NCBI GenBank assembly: GCA_036388635.1 | Contig: DASVRL010000422.1 | Location: 41,425 to 105,424, forward strand | DNA length: 64,000 nucleotides | Reading direction: 5' to 3' | Origin: JALZHR01 sp036388635 | GTDB taxonomy: Bacteria; Acidobacteriota; Blastocatellia; Pyrinomonadales; Pyrinomonadaceae | Part shown: piece by piece, positions 9,050 to 18,122 of the stretch | How positions within the stretch are numbered: position 1 is the first letter of the stretch | Layout of the letters: each line of letters opens with the position of its first letter | Program-made: the position numbers and the translations under genes | The notes under the pieces: model-generated | Seen by the model: the letters and a program-made list of their open reading frames with translations, nothing else | Databases searched by the model: none | Told to the model about the DNA's origin: nothing

Positions 9050-10291
9050 ATGCGTTTACTCAAATTAGGCATTTATCACTCAACCTACCTGCGAGATTTT
9101 TACGCGGAGCGTGCTGAACTGGAAACGCAAACCTATTCAATCCAGCACAAGATAATAATAGATGATTGTTTCGGCTCGTCCGATTTCTGGACGCGAAGCT
9201 TAAACAAGCTGAATTACCAAACCGCCGACCTCATCGCCAACGCCGAACCTTTGCAAAAACAATGGGCGCGCGAAAATGATTTTAGTTTTGACGATAAAAA
9301 CTGGCTTTTCGAAATCGCCGCCGCGCAGATTGTAAAGTTTCGCCCCGACGTGCTTCTGGTCGCGGATTACTCCACTTTTACCGCCGATTTTCTCAGAAAT
9401 ATAAAACGCGAATGTCCTTCCGTCCGGCTGGTTTTGGGCTGGTGCGGCGCGCCGTATAATGACGCGTCGGTTTTCGGCGAGTGGGATATAGTGCTGTCGT
9501 GCATCCCGGAATTAGTCAATGATTTCCGAAGCCAGGGACACCAATGCTTTCACGTCAATCACGCTTTCGCGCCGCGCATTTTGAACCAGCTCGATTCGAT
9601 TTTGCCGACGTCCGTCGATTTTGCGTTCGTCGGCTCGATTTTAAAGCAAAGCCGTTTTCACATCGAGCGCGAACGGATTTTGTCCGAACTGGTCAGGCAC
9701 ACGGATTTACAAATCTGGTCGGAAATAAAAAGCCCGTCTTTGAAGCAGCAGCGAAACGGTTTTGTCCGCCGGAAAGCCTCGCAAGCGGTGGCGGCGGCAA
9801 AAACGGCGGGCGTGCCGCAGGATTTAATAAATGCGCTCCCGCTCGTGCGAAGACTCACAAATGGGAAACCGTCTCAAATAGCCGAGCAGGATATCGACGC
9901 GCAGATTGCCCGCCGGACGCGCCCGCCGGTTTTCGGCGTAAAGATGTTTCAGACGCTTCGCCGGAGCCGCGTCGTGCTGAATACGCACATCGACGTTTCT
10001 CCATCAAACGCGTCTAATATGCGTCTTTTCGAGGCGACCGGCGTCGGAACTTGTCTGCTGACGGATTGGAAAGAAAATCTGGCTGAGTTATTCGAGCCCG
10101 ATAAAGAAGTGCTGACTTACAGTTCGGCGGCGGAATGCGTCGAAAAAATCAGATATATTCTCGCGCGCGAAGACGAACGCCGTGCCATCGCCGCCGCCGG
10201 ACAGCGCCGCACCCTGCGCGAGCATAATTTCGATAACCGGGCGGCTCGGATTGACGAAATCATCAAGGAATATTTTGCGGCTCACAGGTAG
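9050..10291 (+). CDS. glycosyltransferase with CgeB-like C-terminal domain
   Basis: This 413-residue GT-B-like protein has no signal peptide. The C-terminal third (about residues 300-410) matches the Glyco_trans_1_2 pattern: SRVVLNTHIDVSPSNASN followed by MRLFEATGVGTCLLTDW and a helix bundle ending NFDNRAARIDEI. This is typical of CgeB/spore-maturation-type transferases in surface-glycan clusters. The N-terminal region holds a Rossmann-like segment (FRPDVLLVADYSTF). ATG 9050 is preferred over TTG 9041. Donor and acceptor are unknown. Confidence 0.75.
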   Translation: MRLLKLGIYHSTYLRDFYAERAELETQTYSIQHKIIIDDCFGSSDFWTRSLNKLNYQTADLIANAEPLQKQWARENDFSFDDKNWLFEIAAAQIVKFRPDVLLVADYSTFTADFLRNIKRECPSVRLVLGWCGAPYNDASVFGEWDIVLSCIPELVNDFRSQGHQCFHVNHAFAPRILNQLDSILPTSVDFAFVGSILKQSRFHIERERILSELVRHTDLQIWSEIKSPSLKQQRNGFVRRKASQAVAAAKTAGVPQDLINALPLVRRLTNGKPSQIAEQDIDAQIARRTRPPVFGVKMFQTLRRSRVVLNTHIDVSPSNASNMRLFEATGVGTCLLTDWKENLAELFEPDKEVLTYSSAAECVEKIRYILAREDERRAIAAAGQRRTLREHNFDNRAARIDEIIKEYFAAHR

Positions 10292-10328
10292 AAAATACGC
10301 CCGATAAAGCGGATGAAACCGGAATCTG

Positions 10329-11630
10329 ATGAAACCGATAGCGAAGGTCGAAAATTTAAGTAAAGAGTATCAACTCGGAAATCGCGCCGCGTCCGATACC
10401 ACTCTAAGAGATGCTCTGGCAGGAATTCTTCGCGCGCCGCTGGAGGTTTTTTCTCGCCGTAATCGAAAAGAACGCAAGATGTTCTGGGCTTTACGCGACG
10501 TCAGTTTTGAAGTCGAGCCGGGCGAAGTGGTCGGCATCATCGGGCGCAATGGCGCGGGCAAATCCACCTTGCTGAAAATTTTGTCGCGCGTGACGAAACC
10601 GACCGGCGGGCAAGTTGAGTTATACGGTCGGACGAACAGCCTTCTGGAAGTCGGCACGGGTTTTCATCCCGAATTGACCGGGCGCGAAAACATTTTCGTC
10701 AACGGCGCGATTTTGGGAATGAAACGCCGGGAAATCGAGCGAAAGTTTGACGAAATCGTCGCCTTTGCCGGGATTGACGAATTTTTGGACACCGCCGTCA
10801 AGCATTATTCGAGCGGGATGTACGCGCGGCTCGCTTTTTCGGTCGCCGCGCATCTGGATTCCGAGATTTTGATTATCGACGAGGTTTTGTCGGTCGGCGA
10901 CGCCGAGTTTCAGAAAAAATGTCTGGGCAAGGTAGGCGAAGCGGCGAGCGCCGGTCGGACGATTTTTTTCGTCAGTCATAATATGGCGGCGGTCGAAAAT
11001 CTGTGCCGTCGCGGAATCGTTCTGGAAAAAGGAAAAGTCACCTTTATCGGCAAACAAACCGAGGCTATCTCGCACTATCTGGCAAAAGCGGACAAAAATC
11101 TTAAAATGGATTTGAGCCGACAGCCTGACCGCACCGGCTCGGGCGAGGTGCGAGTGACCGCGATTGAAATCAGAGATACGCGCGGCGTTCAGCTTGCCGC
11201 GGCAGCTTCCGGTCAGGACATCGACATCTGTTTTCACTTTGAAACCGCGCCCGGTTACAAAAAAAAGAACGTGATGATGGGTTTTATGGTCAGAACTTAC
11301 TGGGACGTGCCGGTCTTTCTCCAGCACAACCGTTTAACGCGCGACGAGTGGAATGCCCTGCCGCCGAAAGGCGTTTTCATCTGCCGCATTCGTCGCCTGC
11401 CTCTGCCGCCGACGAGCTATCGTCTGGGCTTCAGCGTGATGTACGACGATGAATATCTCGATAGGATTGACGACGCCAGCGAGTTAACCGTCACGGACGG
11501 AGATTTTTACGGTTCGGGCGAAGTCCCGCCGGTCAGTCACGGCTGCTGTCTCGTGGACGCGGAATGGCGGCTTCTGGATTCCGATTCGGCAGCGGTTTTC
11601 GGAACTGAAAAAGCCGAACTCGAAGCGTGA
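10329..11630 (+). CDS. ABC transporter ATPase, Wzt-like polysaccharide exporter subunit
   Basis: This 433-residue protein has a nucleotide-binding domain (about residues 5-255) with Walker A GRNGAGKST at about 72-80, signature YSSGMYARLAFS and Walker B ILIIDEVLSVGD, then the H-loop VSHNM. An insertion between the first strand and Walker A and the TGRENI motif are typical of Wzt/TagH ATPases of the O-antigen/teichoic export class. Residues from about 270 form a Wzt_C-like beta-sandwich that in characterised systems recognises the glycan end. A membrane permease (Wzm) would be expected beside it, but none is in this locus. Confidence 0.9.
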   Translation: MKPIAKVENLSKEYQLGNRAASDTTLRDALAGILRAPLEVFSRRNRKERKMFWALRDVSFEVEPGEVVGIIGRNGAGKSTLLKILSRVTKPTGGQVELYGRTNSLLEVGTGFHPELTGRENIFVNGAILGMKRREIERKFDEIVAFAGIDEFLDTAVKHYSSGMYARLAFSVAAHLDSEILIIDEVLSVGDAEFQKKCLGKVGEAASAGRTIFFVSHNMAAVENLCRRGIVLEKGKVTFIGKQTEAISHYLAKADKNLKMDLSRQPDRTGSGEVRVTAIEIRDTRGVQLAAAASGQDIDICFHFETAPGYKKKNVMMGFMVRTYWDVPVFLQHNRLTRDEWNALPPKGVFICRIRRLPLPPTSYRLGFSVMYDDEYLDRIDDASELTVTDGDFYGSGEVPPVSHGCCLVDAEWRLLDSDSAAVFGTEKAELEA

Positions 11631-11640
11631 GCTGAGATTG

Positions 11641-12396
11641 ATGATAAATATTCTGAATTCCCTTAAACGGCGAATCCGAAATTTCGATAAGACGCCCGAA
11701 ACTGCATCTTATGCGGAAGTCGAGCGCGCCGAGCAGATTTTTTATCTGGAATATCTGCGCGAAGGGATGACGGTTTTTGACGTCGGCGCAAACGTCGGCG
11801 AACTGACTTTGCTTTTCTCGCGCTTTACGGCGGGCGCGGGCGACGGAATTGTTCACGCTTTCGAGCCGAGCCGAGCCGCTTTTGAACGGCTGGAAAACGT
11901 TTGCCGCGCCGCGAATCGTCAAACGGTCGTTCTGAATAATCTGGCGCTGGCGGATAAAAAAGGTTTCATTCGGCTGCACGTTTACGAGGACGATTATCTG
12001 AGTTTTAATTCGCAGGCGGCGCGACCGCTGAAGGATTACGGGCTGGAAATTGAGCCGGTCGGAATCGAGCAAGTGCCCGCGACGACCGTTGACGATTATT
12101 GCGCCGACAAGGGAATTGAACAAATCGATTTGCTGAAAATTGATACGGAAGGCGCGGAATTGCAGGTGATGAAAGGCGCGCGAAAAATGTTAGAGTCCAA
12201 ACGTATAAAATGCGTGACTTTCGAGTTCGGGCAAACCACTTTCGATATGGGAAACCGCCCGGAAGAGATAGAAGATTTTCTCGGAGAAATGAATTACAGC
12301 GTTCGCAATATCGTCAAAGGCAATCCGGTTTTTCCCGGACGCGAGAGCGTCAAAACGGCTAAATTTTCGATGCACGTCGCCGTGCCGCGAGCATAA
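11641..12396 (+). CDS. FkbM-family methyltransferase
   Basis: This 251-residue SAM-dependent methyltransferase has motif I MTVFDVGANVGELTLLF, an acidic strand-end VHAFEPSRAAFERL and the FkbM-family landmark IDLLKIDTEGAELQVMKGA at about residues 160-180. Family members O-methylate sugars or polyketides and are frequent in polysaccharide loci. ATG 11641 directly follows an in-frame TTG at 11638. The gene starts ten bases after the Wzt-like gene, so the two are likely co-transcribed. A methyl cap recognised by Wzt_C is known in some ABC-exported O-antigens; whether that holds here is inference. Confidence 0.85.
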   Translation: MINILNSLKRRIRNFDKTPETASYAEVERAEQIFYLEYLREGMTVFDVGANVGELTLLFSRFTAGAGDGIVHAFEPSRAAFERLENVCRAANRQTVVLNNLALADKKGFIRLHVYEDDYLSFNSQAARPLKDYGLEIEPVGIEQVPATTVDDYCADKGIEQIDLLKIDTEGAELQVMKGARKMLESKRIKCVTFEFGQTTFDMGNRPEEIEDFLGEMNYSVRNIVKGNPVFPGRESVKTAKFSMHVAVPRA

Positions 12397-12450
12397 AAGT
12401 CAATCGTTAAGGCTAATAATTGGCTTGTTTACCGCAGATTTATAATACGG

Positions 12451-13761
12451 ATGATTCGTTTAAAACCAACTGCCGAAACATCGCACGAATGCCCGCGCTG
12501 TCGTTTGAAACTCGCGCCGGACGGCTGGCTGATAACCGGAATGCGTAATCTCGCCGACCTTCGCTGTTTGCAGTGCGGCGAGGAATTTTACGGCGATTTG
12601 CCTTCGGGACAGGCATTATACACGCCGATTTTATTAAATAAATCGAGCGGCGCGATTTACGACTACTACAGCGTCGGCTGGTTCGCCGATTGGCTGCGCG
12701 ATGCTTACGCTCGACGAACAAACGAGCCGCTTCGCTTTGAGATAAAAAAGTTTGCGAAAATCGAAAAAAAAGTGGTCTTGCTGAACTGTCTGGACACGCT
12801 TTACGGTCACAGCCTGCTGAAACTGCTCAACGCGCAATATTATATAAATCGCTCGGACGTGAGCTTAATCGTGCTCGCGCCGCCTTTTCTCGAATGGTTG
12901 CTGCCGGACGGCACGGCGCAGGCGTGGATTGTCGATTTGCCGCTGCGGCGCGGAACGGAGTGGAACGATTGGCTGGCGCACAAAATAAACGAGCAGCTTG
13001 AACCGTTTCAGGAGGTTTTCTTGAGCCTCGGTTTTTCGCACCCGCACGCCGACGATTTCGAGATTGAGCGATTTACCGGAATAAAACCTTTTTCGCTCGA
13101 AAATTGGTCTGAGTCCATCAATAAACCTTGTGTAACTTTTATCTGGCGGGACGACCGTTTGTGGGAAACGACAGCAGGCGGCGAATCTCAGAATCGTTTC
13201 GGGAAAATAAAAGGGCGATTCGGCAAACGTCGGGAACGAACCGAAGACCAGCTGCAAAAAGTCATACGATTCGCCGAATGCCTGCGCGCCGAAATTCCGG
13301 CGCTGGATTTTGCCGTCGCGGGAATTGGCGAAGCGAGCGGATTGCCAAATTGGATTTCCGATTTAAGATTAAAAAATTTAGACGCCGCCGCCGAACGCGC
13401 CTGGTGCGAGCGTTATGCTCGAAGCCACGTCGTCGTCGGCGTTCACGGCTCGAATATGCTTTTGCCGTCCGCGCACGCGGGCGCGGTTATCGAACTCATT
13501 AATGAAGACCGTTGGGGAAATTTTCTGCAGGATATTTTGTTTCGACCGTCGGATTTTCGCGAGATGTTTTTTCGTTACCGCTTCGTGCCGCATTCGACCG
13601 CGCCCGACGAATTAGCCCGGCTCGCGGCTTCGGTTTTGCGTTACGAAGACTTCCGGCGATTGATGAGTCCCGAATTTTGCCGGCATCGGGAAAACTATGA
13701 TTTCAGACGATTTCAGTCGGCGCGCGGCGGCGGGCAAATCGATGAGGAGACACGAGGTTAA
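12451..13761 (+). CDS. zinc-ribbon protein with GT61-like glycosyltransferase end
   Basis: This 436-residue protein is not closely recognised. The N-terminus carries two CxxC pairs (Cys14/Cys17 and Cys39/Cys42), a rubredoxin/zinc-ribbon arrangement. Toward the C-terminus, RSHVVVGVHGSNMLLPSAHA followed by GAVIEL resembles the GT61 (DUF563) hallmark V-x-G-x-H-G-A-x-L-x-x-x-x-F. Lack of a signal peptide suggests a cytoplasmic enzyme. It overlaps the next gene by one base (TAATG), indicating translational coupling with the amidotransferase. A glycosyltransferase role is the best reading, with moderate certainty. Confidence 0.55.
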   Translation: MIRLKPTAETSHECPRCRLKLAPDGWLITGMRNLADLRCLQCGEEFYGDLPSGQALYTPILLNKSSGAIYDYYSVGWFADWLRDAYARRTNEPLRFEIKKFAKIEKKVVLLNCLDTLYGHSLLKLLNAQYYINRSDVSLIVLAPPFLEWLLPDGTAQAWIVDLPLRRGTEWNDWLAHKINEQLEPFQEVFLSLGFSHPHADDFEIERFTGIKPFSLENWSESINKPCVTFIWRDDRLWETTAGGESQNRFGKIKGRFGKRRERTEDQLQKVIRFAECLRAEIPALDFAVAGIGEASGLPNWISDLRLKNLDAAAERAWCERYARSHVVVGVHGSNMLLPSAHAGAVIELINEDRWGNFLQDILFRPSDFREMFFRYRFVPHSTAPDELARLAASVLRYEDFRRLMSPEFCRHRENYDFRRFQSARGGGQIDEETRG

Positions 13762-15692
13762 TGTGCGGCATTAGCGGAATCGTCACGCGGGAAAAAATGT
13801 CCGCCGATTTGTCGGCGGCGGTTTCGCGTATGAACGCGGCGCAGATTCATCGCGGTCCGGACGGCGCGGGCGAATTTTCTGCCGAACACGTCAAGTTGTC
13901 GATGCGCCGCCTTTCCATTATTGATTTGGAAGGCGGCGCGCAGCCTCTCTATAACGAAGACAAATCGCTCGCTTTAATTATCAACGGCGAAATTTATAAT
14001 TACCGCGAGCTGCGCGACCGTTTAAAAAAATCGGGACATGCATTTAGCACCGAAACGGACGGCGAAGCGATTCTGCATCTTTACGAGGAGAATGATTCGA
14101 ATTTCATCGAGCACCTGCGCGGGATGTTCGCCTTTGCTCTGTGGGACTCTAAGCGGCGGCGTTTGATTCTCGCCCGCGACCGGATGGGCGAAAAGCCTCT
14201 GTATCTTTTCGAGCAGGACGGCGCGCTGGTTTTCGCGTCGGAATTAAAGGGCTTGCTGCATTCGGGTCTCGTGCCGTTCGAATTGAATCCGCACGCCGTC
14301 AATCTTTATTTTCATTATCAATACGTGCCCGAACCGCTGACGCCGCTAAAAGGAGTGCGAAAGCTGGACGCCGCGCATCTTCTCACGGTGGATGTCGAAA
14401 ATTGGCGGCTGGAAGAAAAAAAATACTGGCGAATGGAAGATGCGCCGCCGCTGCCGGTCGGCGAGCCGGGCGACGTGATCCGGGAAAAGCTCGAAGAAGT
14501 CAGCCGGTTAATCGTGCGCTCAGACGTTCCGGTCGGCGTTGCGTTGAGCGGCGGCTTGGATTCGAGCGTGGTGGCGGCTTTCGCCGCGCGCGAACACGAT
14601 AATCTCTGCGCCTTCAGCGTCGGTTACGCCGGACGACCCGACTGCGACGAACGCGAAGATGCAGCGGCGCTGGCGAACCATTTAAATTTGCCTTTTCACG
14701 AAATCGAACTCGATACCGAAACGATCGTCGATTTTTTTCCTGAGCTTAATTACTGGCGCGACGACCCCGTTGCCGACATCGCCGGTTTCGGCTACTACGC
14801 CGTGATGAAGCTGGCGCGCGAGCAGGGCGTCCCGGTGCTGTTGCAAGGGCAGGGCGGCGACGAGCTTTTCTGGGGCTACCCGCAGCTGCGCGACGCCGCG
14901 CGCGAAACGCGTTTGAAAGCCGCGCTGCTCGGCAGTCCGTTTTCCCAGGCGCTGCGGCAAACCTTGATGCTCCGTCTTCCATATTATCGTTCGGAACAAA
15001 CCGTTTCTTCGTGGGCGCGAGATTTCGCTGGACTGCGTTCCGGCTGGCGCAGCGTCCGTCGGCGGCGCGAAAATCCGGCGCGAATGATTTTTTACGATTT
15101 ATCGCCGGATTTTGCGAGCGCGGCGGCGCAGATGCGGAATTTTTACGGCAAGAGTTTCGTCGAACAGGTTAACGATAGCGATGCCGGAGAAATATTTACT
15201 TTTCCCGGCGGCTGGTCGCCGGCGGAAACCGCTTTGACTAAATTGATTTGTGATACATACCTGCGCGAAAACGGCATCACGCAGGGCGACCGTCTGGGAA
15301 TGGCTTCTTCAGTCGAGATGCGGCTGCCGCTCGTCGATTATAAGTTTGTCGAAACGGTTGTCGGTTTGCGAAAAAGGCATTCGGATTCGTCGCTTCCGCC
15401 GAAACACTGGCTCAGGCAGGCTGTCAAAGACGTTTTGCCGGAATGGGTTTTAAATCGACCCAAACGCGGTTTCGCCCCGCCGACGCGCCAGTGGCACGAC
15501 GCGCTTTTTGCCGCTTACGGCGAATCTCTGCGCGACGGTTATCTGGTGCAGTCAGACGTTTTAAATCGAGAAAGCGCGGCGCGTCTCGCCGAAGGAGAAT
15601 TTCCGCTTGAGGCGACCAGCCCGCTGTCTTTCAAAGCGCTTGTCCTGGAACAGTGGTGTCGCCGGATGCGGCGGATTATTCCGACAAATTAA
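13761..15692 (+). CDS. asnB: asparagine synthase, glutamine-hydrolysing
   Basis: This 643-residue protein begins MCGISGIV, leaving Cys2 as the N-terminal nucleophile of the class II glutaminase domain; RGPDG and NGEIYNYRELR are further family marks. The C-terminal synthetase domain has the pyrophosphatase loop ALSGGLDSSVVA and the GQGGDELFWGYP segment. It makes Asn from Asp and Gln in housekeeping use, but paralogues in glycan loci are often thought to amidate uronic acids. The coupling to the upstream GT61-like gene favours a locus-specific role, which cannot be proven here. Confidence 0.9.
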   Translation: MCGISGIVTREKMSADLSAAVSRMNAAQIHRGPDGAGEFSAEHVKLSMRRLSIIDLEGGAQPLYNEDKSLALIINGEIYNYRELRDRLKKSGHAFSTETDGEAILHLYEENDSNFIEHLRGMFAFALWDSKRRRLILARDRMGEKPLYLFEQDGALVFASELKGLLHSGLVPFELNPHAVNLYFHYQYVPEPLTPLKGVRKLDAAHLLTVDVENWRLEEKKYWRMEDAPPLPVGEPGDVIREKLEEVSRLIVRSDVPVGVALSGGLDSSVVAAFAAREHDNLCAFSVGYAGRPDCDEREDAAALANHLNLPFHEIELDTETIVDFFPELNYWRDDPVADIAGFGYYAVMKLAREQGVPVLLQGQGGDELFWGYPQLRDAARETRLKAALLGSPFSQALRQTLMLRLPYYRSEQTVSSWARDFAGLRSGWRSVRRRRENPARMIFYDLSPDFASAAAQMRNFYGKSFVEQVNDSDAGEIFTFPGGWSPAETALTKLICDTYLRENGITQGDRLGMASSVEMRLPLVDYKFVETVVGLRKRHSDSSLPPKHWLRQAVKDVLPEWVLNRPKRGFAPPTRQWHDALFAAYGESLRDGYLVQSDVLNRESAARLAEGEFPLEATSPLSFKALVLEQWCRRMRRIIPTN

Positions 15693-15711
15693 TTTGAATT
15701 TTCAGGCAGTA

Positions 15712-17010
15712 ATGCAGCTTTTGAAGAAAAAATTACGTATCGCCATCAACGCGCAGATTCCGCTCGGCAGCGGCACGGGCGGCATCGAAACCGTGCTGCG
15801 CGCCCTGACTTCTCTCGGGCGTTTGGGCGACGGCGAAGAGGAATATGTTTTTATCGGTCACTGGTCTGACCCGGATTGGCTGAAGCCGTTTTTGGGCGAG
15901 CGCCAGACGATAGTTTCCGCGCCGCGTCCGAAAGAAAATAAACCGACCGCCGCCGAAACTTTTAAACGCTCGTTAGGCAGCCTGCGCCCGCTCGCCGGTC
16001 GAGTCAAGCGAGTTTTCGCGCCGCCGCAATCGCGCGCGCAGCCGCCTCCGACCCGGATTTCTGTTCCCGTCTCGGATGGATTTTACGAAAGTCTCGGCTG
16101 CGACGTAATTCATTTTCCTTATCAGGACTATGTTTACTGCAAAGTCGCCACGGTTTATAACCCGCACGATTTACAGCATCTTCACTATCCGGATTTTTTC
16201 TCGCCCGCAGAAATTGAAAGGCGCGAGATTGTTTATCCGGCGGCTTGCCGCGCCGCCGAGACGGTCGTCGTCGCTTCCGGGTTCGTCAAACAGGATGTAA
16301 TGCAAAGTTACGGCGTCGCGGAAAATAAAGTTCAGGTCATTCATTGGGCGCCGCCCGAAACGAATTTAGAAAAGTTTTCAGTAGACGAAGCGCGGCTTTT
16401 GTCGGCGAAATATGAACTGCCCGCCGCGCCGTTTGTGCTTTATCCGGCGATGACCTGGGAACATAAAAATCACATCAGATTGCTCGAAGCCATCGCGCTT
16501 TTGCGCGAGCGTGAGAATTTGCGAATAAATCTCGTCTGCACCGGACATAAAAACGCTTTCTGGACAAACATTGAGCGGCGACTCGGCGAACTGCGACTGG
16601 AAGAGCAGGTTAAATTTACAGGCGTCGTCTCGCACCGCGAGTTAAGCGCGCTTTATCTTCGAGCGCAGTTCGTCGTCATCCCGACGCTGTTCGAGGCGGC
16701 GAGCGCGCCGCTCTTTGAGGCGTGGCAGCACAATGCAGCGGCGGCTTGCTCGTCCGTCACCTCGCTGCCGGAACAGGCGGCTGATGCGGCGCTGCTTTTC
16801 AACCCGTTTTCCGTCGAAGAAATCGCCGATGCTTTAAAACGAATGGCAACCGACGAAGGCTTGCGCCGCACGCTTCGCGCCAAAGGAACCAGACGCCTGG
16901 CGGATTTCAGCCTCGAACGCACGGCGAGAGCTTACCGGGCGGTTTACAGAAAAATCTCGCGCGCAGCATTAAGCAATGAAGATAGGCGAATTCTTTCGTT
17001 GCCGGTATAA
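15712..17010 (+). CDS. family 4 glycosyltransferase
   Basis: This 432-residue GT-B enzyme has an N-terminal domain opening LRIAINAQIPLGSGTGGIET. The C-terminal nucleotide-sugar domain includes the E-x7-E region PTLFEAASAPLFEAW and a closing SLERTARAYRAVYRKI helix. ATG 15712 lies 19 bases after the asnB stop; an upstream frame extension would overlap asnB and is rejected. It probably transfers a hexose from a nucleotide sugar to the growing chain. The middle Pro/Arg-rich stretch (about residues 70-115) is probably a flexible insertion. Confidence 0.85.
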   Translation: MQLLKKKLRIAINAQIPLGSGTGGIETVLRALTSLGRLGDGEEEYVFIGHWSDPDWLKPFLGERQTIVSAPRPKENKPTAAETFKRSLGSLRPLAGRVKRVFAPPQSRAQPPPTRISVPVSDGFYESLGCDVIHFPYQDYVYCKVATVYNPHDLQHLHYPDFFSPAEIERREIVYPAACRAAETVVVASGFVKQDVMQSYGVAENKVQVIHWAPPETNLEKFSVDEARLLSAKYELPAAPFVLYPAMTWEHKNHIRLLEAIALLRERENLRINLVCTGHKNAFWTNIERRLGELRLEEQVKFTGVVSHRELSALYLRAQFVVIPTLFEAASAPLFEAWQHNAAAACSSVTSLPEQAADAALLFNPFSVEEIADALKRMATDEGLRRTLRAKGTRRLADFSLERTARAYRAVYRKISRAALSNEDRRILSLPV

Positions 17011-17075
17011 TATTATAATAAAAGGGAGCGGCAAAATTTATTACCTCCCGTAAAATCGGCGTTTCGGTAAATATT

Positions 17076-18122
17076 ATGAAAAAGGCTTTAATCACGGGCG
17101 TGACCGGGCAGGACGGCTCTTATCTTGCCGAGCTTCTGCTGCAAAAAGGCTATGAAGTTCACGGCATCATCCGGCGCGCGTCTACCTTTAATACCGAGCG
17201 GATTGACCACCTCTATCAAGACCCGCACGAGCGGGAGAAAACGTTTATTCTTCATTACGGCGATTTGGCGGACGGGACGAGTTTGAGGCGGATTCTGGAA
17301 AAAATTCAGCCGGACGAGATTTATAATCTGGGCGCGCAGTCGCACGTCAAGGTTTCCTTCGAGCAGCCCGAATACACCGCCGATATTGTCGGGACGGGAA
17401 CGCTGCGACTGCTCGAAGCCGTGCGCGATTCGCTCACAGGCAACGGAAAGGAAATTCGTTTTTACCAGGCAGGTTCTTCGGAAATGTACGGCGGCGCGCC
17501 CGCTCCGCAAAATGAAAAAACTCCCTTTTATCCGCGCAGCCCGTATGCCGTCGGCAAAGTCGCGGCGCACTGGTTTGCCGTCAATTACCGCGAATCTTAC
17601 GGAATGTTTATTTGCAACGGCATTCTTTTCAACCACGAATCCGAGCGGCGCGGCGAAACGTTTGTCACTCGTAAAATTACGCGCGCACTGGCGCGGATTA
17701 AAACCGGTTTGCAGGAAAAGCTTTATTTGGGCAATCTCGACGCCGTCCGCGATTGGGGACACACGGCGGATTACGTCGAGGCGATGTGGCTGATGCTGCA
17801 ACAGCCCGAACCGGACGATTACGTCGTGGCGACCGGCGAAGCGCATTCGGTGCGCGATTTTCTCGACGAAGCTTTCGGTCTGGCACAGCTCGACTGGCAG
17901 GATTACGTCGAGATAGACGCCGGATATTTTCGTCCGGCGGAAGCGAATTATTTACTGGGCGACGCGACGAAAATCAGAGAAAAACTCGGCTGGCAGCCGA
18001 AAATCAAATTTAAGGAACTGGTCAGATTAATGTACGAACACGACCTTGAGCTGGCGCGGCAGGAAAAAGTTTTAAAGGACAACGGTCACGTCGTTGCGCT
18101 GAGAGGCAGAGTCAATGCTTGA
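17076..18122 (+). CDS. gmd: GDP-mannose 4,6-dehydratase
   Basis: This 348-residue short-chain dehydrogenase-type enzyme converts GDP-mannose to GDP-4-keto-6-deoxymannose. Visible marks are the Rossmann motif GVTGQDGSYLAELLL, the family-specific RRASTFNTERIDHLYQDPH, the catalytic serine region AGSSEMYGG and YxxxK as YAVGKVAAHW, plus the NADP/tetramer region GNLDAVRDWGHTADYVEAMW. Its stop overlaps the fcl start by eight bases, so the pair is translationally coupled. The product can feed both Fcl (GDP-fucose) and the perosamine-type aminotransferase at the start of the locus. Confidence 0.95.
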   Translation: MKKALITGVTGQDGSYLAELLLQKGYEVHGIIRRASTFNTERIDHLYQDPHEREKTFILHYGDLADGTSLRRILEKIQPDEIYNLGAQSHVKVSFEQPEYTADIVGTGTLRLLEAVRDSLTGNGKEIRFYQAGSSEMYGGAPAPQNEKTPFYPRSPYAVGKVAAHWFAVNYRESYGMFICNGILFNHESERRGETFVTRKITRALARIKTGLQEKLYLGNLDAVRDWGHTADYVEAMWLMLQQPEPDDYVVATGEAHSVRDFLDEAFGLAQLDWQDYVEIDAGYFRPAEANYLLGDATKIREKLGWQPKIKFKELVRLMYEHDLELARQEKVLKDNGHVVALRGRVNA

